Positions 12,615 through 14,792 of a DNA stretch of 14,792 bases are shown piece by piece (positions within the stretch are counted from its first letter, which is position 1; every line of letters starts with the position of its first letter). The position numbers and the translations under genes were made by a program. Under the pieces are notes generated by a model. It worked only from the letters and a program-made list of their open reading frames with translations, did no database searches and was not told where the DNA came from. Source of the DNA: Lentisphaeria bacterium (GTDB lineage: Bacteria; Verrucomicrobiota; Lentisphaeria; Victivallales; UBA1829); the NCBI GenBank assembly GCA_017623265.1, contig JAGAPM010000125.1, forward strand, positions 1 through 14,792, written 5' to 3'.

Positions 12615-14792
12615 ATGGACATGCAAAAACTGACAGAAAAATCCCGCGCCGCCCTGCTTCAGGCACAGGAACTTGCACTGGAACTTGGGAACAGCGAAAT
12701 CACCGGCTTGCACTTGTTGAAAACTCTGATCACACAGGAAGAAGGTTTGATCCCCTCTCTGCTGAAGCGCATGAGTGTACCGGCAGCAGACCTTCTTTCC
12801 GCCGTGGATACGGAGCTGAACAAACTTTCCAAAGTCAGTGGATCCGCTGCGAGCCAGCCTTATACCTCCCGTGAATTCAGCGAAACACTTCTTGCCGCCC
12901 GGAACAAGGCGACCGAAATGAAAGATGAGTTTATCAGCGTGGAACATCTGTTCTGGGGGCTGATGGAAAAATCTCCGGTTTGCGCCCGGATTCTTTCCGG
13001 ATTCGGCATCAATCCGGACTCGTTTCTGACCGCCTTGAAAGCAGTTCGCGGCAACCAGCGGGTCACGAACGAAACGCCGGAAGCATCTTTTGAGGCTCTG
13101 GAAAAATATGGTCGTGATCTGACCGCACGGGCTGCCGAGGACAAGATCGATCCTGTGATCGGACGGGATGATGAGATCCGCCGGGCGATCCAGATCCTTG
13201 CCCGCCGTACCAAAAACAATCCGGTTCTCATCGGGGAGCCGGGGGTTGGCAAAACGGCGATCGTAGAAGGTCTTGCCCGCCGGGTGGTCCGTGGAGACGT
13301 ACCGGAAACGCTGAAAAACAAACGGATCATTGCGCTGGATATGGGTGCCCTCATTGCCGGTGCCAAGTACCGCGGTGAGTTCGAGGAACGGCTGAAAGCG
13401 GTATTGAAAGAGGTATCGTCTGCGCAGGGTGACATCATTCTTTTCATTGACGAACTGCACACGGTTGTCGGTGCGGGTGTGTCCGAGGGCAGCATGGATG
13501 CAGGCAATCTGCTCAAACCCATGCTGGCACGGGGCGAACTGCACTGCATCGGCGCCACCACGCTGGACGAATACCGGAAATATATCGAAAAAGATCCTGC
13601 TCTGGAACGGCGTTTCCAGTCCATTCTGGTGGAGGAGCCGGATGTGGAAGACACGATCTCCATTCTGCGCGGGCTGAAGGAACGCTACGAACTGCATCAC
13701 GGTGTCAAGATCCGGGATGCTGCGATCGTTGCCGCTGCTACGCTTTCCGATAAGTACATTGCGGACCGTTTCCTGCCGGACAAGGCGATCGACCTGATGG
13801 ACGAGGCCGCCGCAAAACTGCGGACCGAAATCGATTCCTGTCCCACCGAGATCGATGAACTGGAGCGGAAAGCCATGCGTATGGAAATCGAACTTTCCGC
13901 ACTGAAAAAGGAAAAAGATGCCGGTTCCCGTGTTCGCAGGGAGGAACTGGAAAAAGAATTTGCAGATATCAAAGAGCAGATCAAAGCACTCCGCGCAGCA
14001 TGGGATGCGGAAAAACAGGCGATCGATGAAACCCGTACTCTGCGGGAGAGTCTGGATCTTGCCAAAGCCAAACTGGATAAGGCGGAACGGGATTCCGATC
14101 TGGAACGGGCGGGCGAACTGCGCTTTTCCATCATTCCCGGTATTGAAAAACAGATCAAAGCCGCTGAAGACCGGGCAGCTGCCGCCAATACCTCCGAGGC
14201 CCGTCTGCTCAAAGAGGAAGTCACGGAAGAAGATATTGCGGCAATCGTCAGCCGTTGGACTCACATTCCGGTGGCGAAACTGGTGCAGAGCGAACGGGAA
14301 AAGCTCTTGAAACTGGATGAAGAACTGCACAAACGGGTGATCGGTCAGAATGAAGCTGTCACCGCTGTGGCAGATGCCGTTCTGCGGTCCCGTTCCGGGC
14401 TGAAAGATCCCAACAAGCCGACAGCCAGTTTCATCTTCCTCGGCCCCACCGGTGTGGGCAAAACAGAACTGGCACGGACACTGGCGCAGGAACTCTTCGA
14501 TGATGAACGCGCTATGATCCGGATCGATATGTCTGAATACATGGAAAAATATACCGTCTCCCGGCTCATCGGTGCCGCGCCCGGTTATGTGGGTTTTGAG
14601 GAAGGCGGACGGCTCACAGAGGCAGTCCGGCGCAAACCCTACTCCGTGGTTCTCTTCGATGAGATCGAAAAAGCGCATCCGGATGTGTTCAACATCTTCC
14701 TGCAGATCCTGGATGACGAGCAGCTGACAGATTCCCACGGCAGGACGGTCAGTTTCAAAAATACCATCATCATCATGACCAGCAATATCGGC
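12615..14792 (+). CDS. clpB: ATP-dependent chaperone ClpB (disaggregase), 3' end outside the window
   Basis: ClpB is a hexameric AAA+ machine that pulls polypeptides out of aggregates together with DnaK. The visible 726 codons, still open at the window edge, cover most of a protein of usually about 860 residues. The N-terminal Clp repeat domain spans about 1-145. NBD1 has Walker A GEPGVGKT (207-214), Walker B ILFIDE (275-280) and the arginine pair R332-R333 in ALERRF. The coiled-coil middle domain is about 400-530 and begins IDELERKAMRMEIELSALKKEK, the trait that separates ClpB from ClpA/ClpC. NBD2 has Walker A GPTGVGKT (610-617), Walker B VVLFDE (678-683) and, at the edge, the sensor-1 segment IIIMTSNIG. 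GGAG at 12603-12606 is 8 nt before the ATG at 12615; a second ATG at 12621 is also possible. A consensus sigma54 promoter lies just upstream. Confidence 0.97.
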   Translation, partial: MDMQKLTEKSRAALLQAQELALELGNSEITGLHLLKTLITQEEGLIPSLLKRMSVPAADLLSAVDTELNKLSKVSGSAASQPYTSREFSETLLAARNKATEMKDEFISVEHLFWGLMEKSPVCARILSGFGINPDSFLTALKAVRGNQRVTNETPEASFEALEKYGRDLTARAAEDKIDPVIGRDDEIRRAIQILARRTKNNPVLIGEPGVGKTAIVEGLARRVVRGDVPETLKNKRIIALDMGALIAGAKYRGEFEERLKAVLKEVSSAQGDIILFIDELHTVVGAGVSEGSMDAGNLLKPMLARGELHCIGATTLDEYRKYIEKDPALERRFQSILVEEPDVEDTISILRGLKERYELHHGVKIRDAAIVAAATLSDKYIADRFLPDKAIDLMDEAAAKLRTEIDSCPTEIDELERKAMRMEIELSALKKEKDAGSRVRREELEKEFADIKEQIKALRAAWDAEKQAIDETRTLRESLDLAKAKLDKAERDSDLERAGELRFSIIPGIEKQIKAAEDRAAAANTSEARLLKEEVTEEDIAAIVSRWTHIPVAKLVQSEREKLLKLDEELHKRVIGQNEAVTAVADAVLRSRSGLKDPNKPTASFIFLGPTGVGKTELARTLAQELFDDERAMIRIDMSEYMEKYTVSRLIGAAPGYVGFEEGGRLTEAVRRKPYSVVLFDEIEKAHPDVFNIFLQILDDEQLTDSHGRTVSFKNTIIIMTSNIG

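Noticed and set aside
12576..14738. 720-codon open frame on the minus strand
   Set aside because: It lies wholly antisense to clpB, whose motifs are complete. The product is a low-sense mix rich in Phe, Gly and Cys with no domain pattern; it is a codon-bias shadow.

Overview
The window looks like chromosomal DNA of an anaerobic bacterium of the Planctomycetes-Verrucomicrobia-Chlamydiae group, most likely a gut-type Lentisphaeria (Victivallis-like). The evidence is indirect. The ribosomal string is rpmJ-rpsM-rpsK-rpoA-rplQ with no rpsD between rpsK and rpoA, an order I associate with this group. There is an [FeFe]-hydrogenase maturase (anaerobic life), a BspA-type leucine-rich repeat protein, and a large glycogen debranching enzyme of mixed GH13/GH133 build. 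No rRNA, tRNA, CRISPR array, insertion sequence or prophage is visible. I assign the phylum with moderate confidence only.

Layout, plus strand first: the end of a BspA-like LRR surface protein (3-662); a TM1266-family regulator and hydG as a tight pair (901-2604); an AT-rich gap with a terminator and a promoter; the alpha-operon ribosomal genes and RNA polymerase alpha (2842-5469) closed by a hairpin; two small membrane-protein genes (5550-5831, 5943-6320), the second closed by a strong terminator. On the minus strand lie a secreted protein of unknown function (11307-10708) and, 27 bp downstream, the glycogen debranching gene (10680-6391). On the plus strand again come a XerC/XerD-type tyrosine recombinase (11442-12461) and clpB (12615 to the window end, 726 codons visible, cut off in the second ATPase domain).

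How the parts work together: the TM1266-like protein and HydG serve assembly of the [FeFe] hydrogenase H-cluster, whose other maturases and structural genes are elsewhere. The ribosomal/rpoA block is a highly expressed housekeeping operon and prefers CGT/CGC arginine codons, while hydG, clpB and the debranching gene favour CGG. The minus-strand pair starts from a good sigma70-type promoter that overlaps the divergent xer promoter region.

Two observations stand out. (1) The debranching gene is one continuous reading frame from 10680 to 6391 except for a single in-frame TAG at 10314-10312. It falls between the N-terminal beta domain and the GH13 barrel, and the 61 codons after it clearly encode the start of the barrel but contain no usable start codon. 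No other gene whose end is visible here stops with TAG. This is a fresh nonsense mutation, a sequence error, or a recoded/read-through amber codon. (2) clpB is preceded by a full-consensus sigma54 promoter (TTGGCACG-N4-TTGCT) with repeated TTGTCACA boxes upstream, an unusual mode of control for this chaperone.
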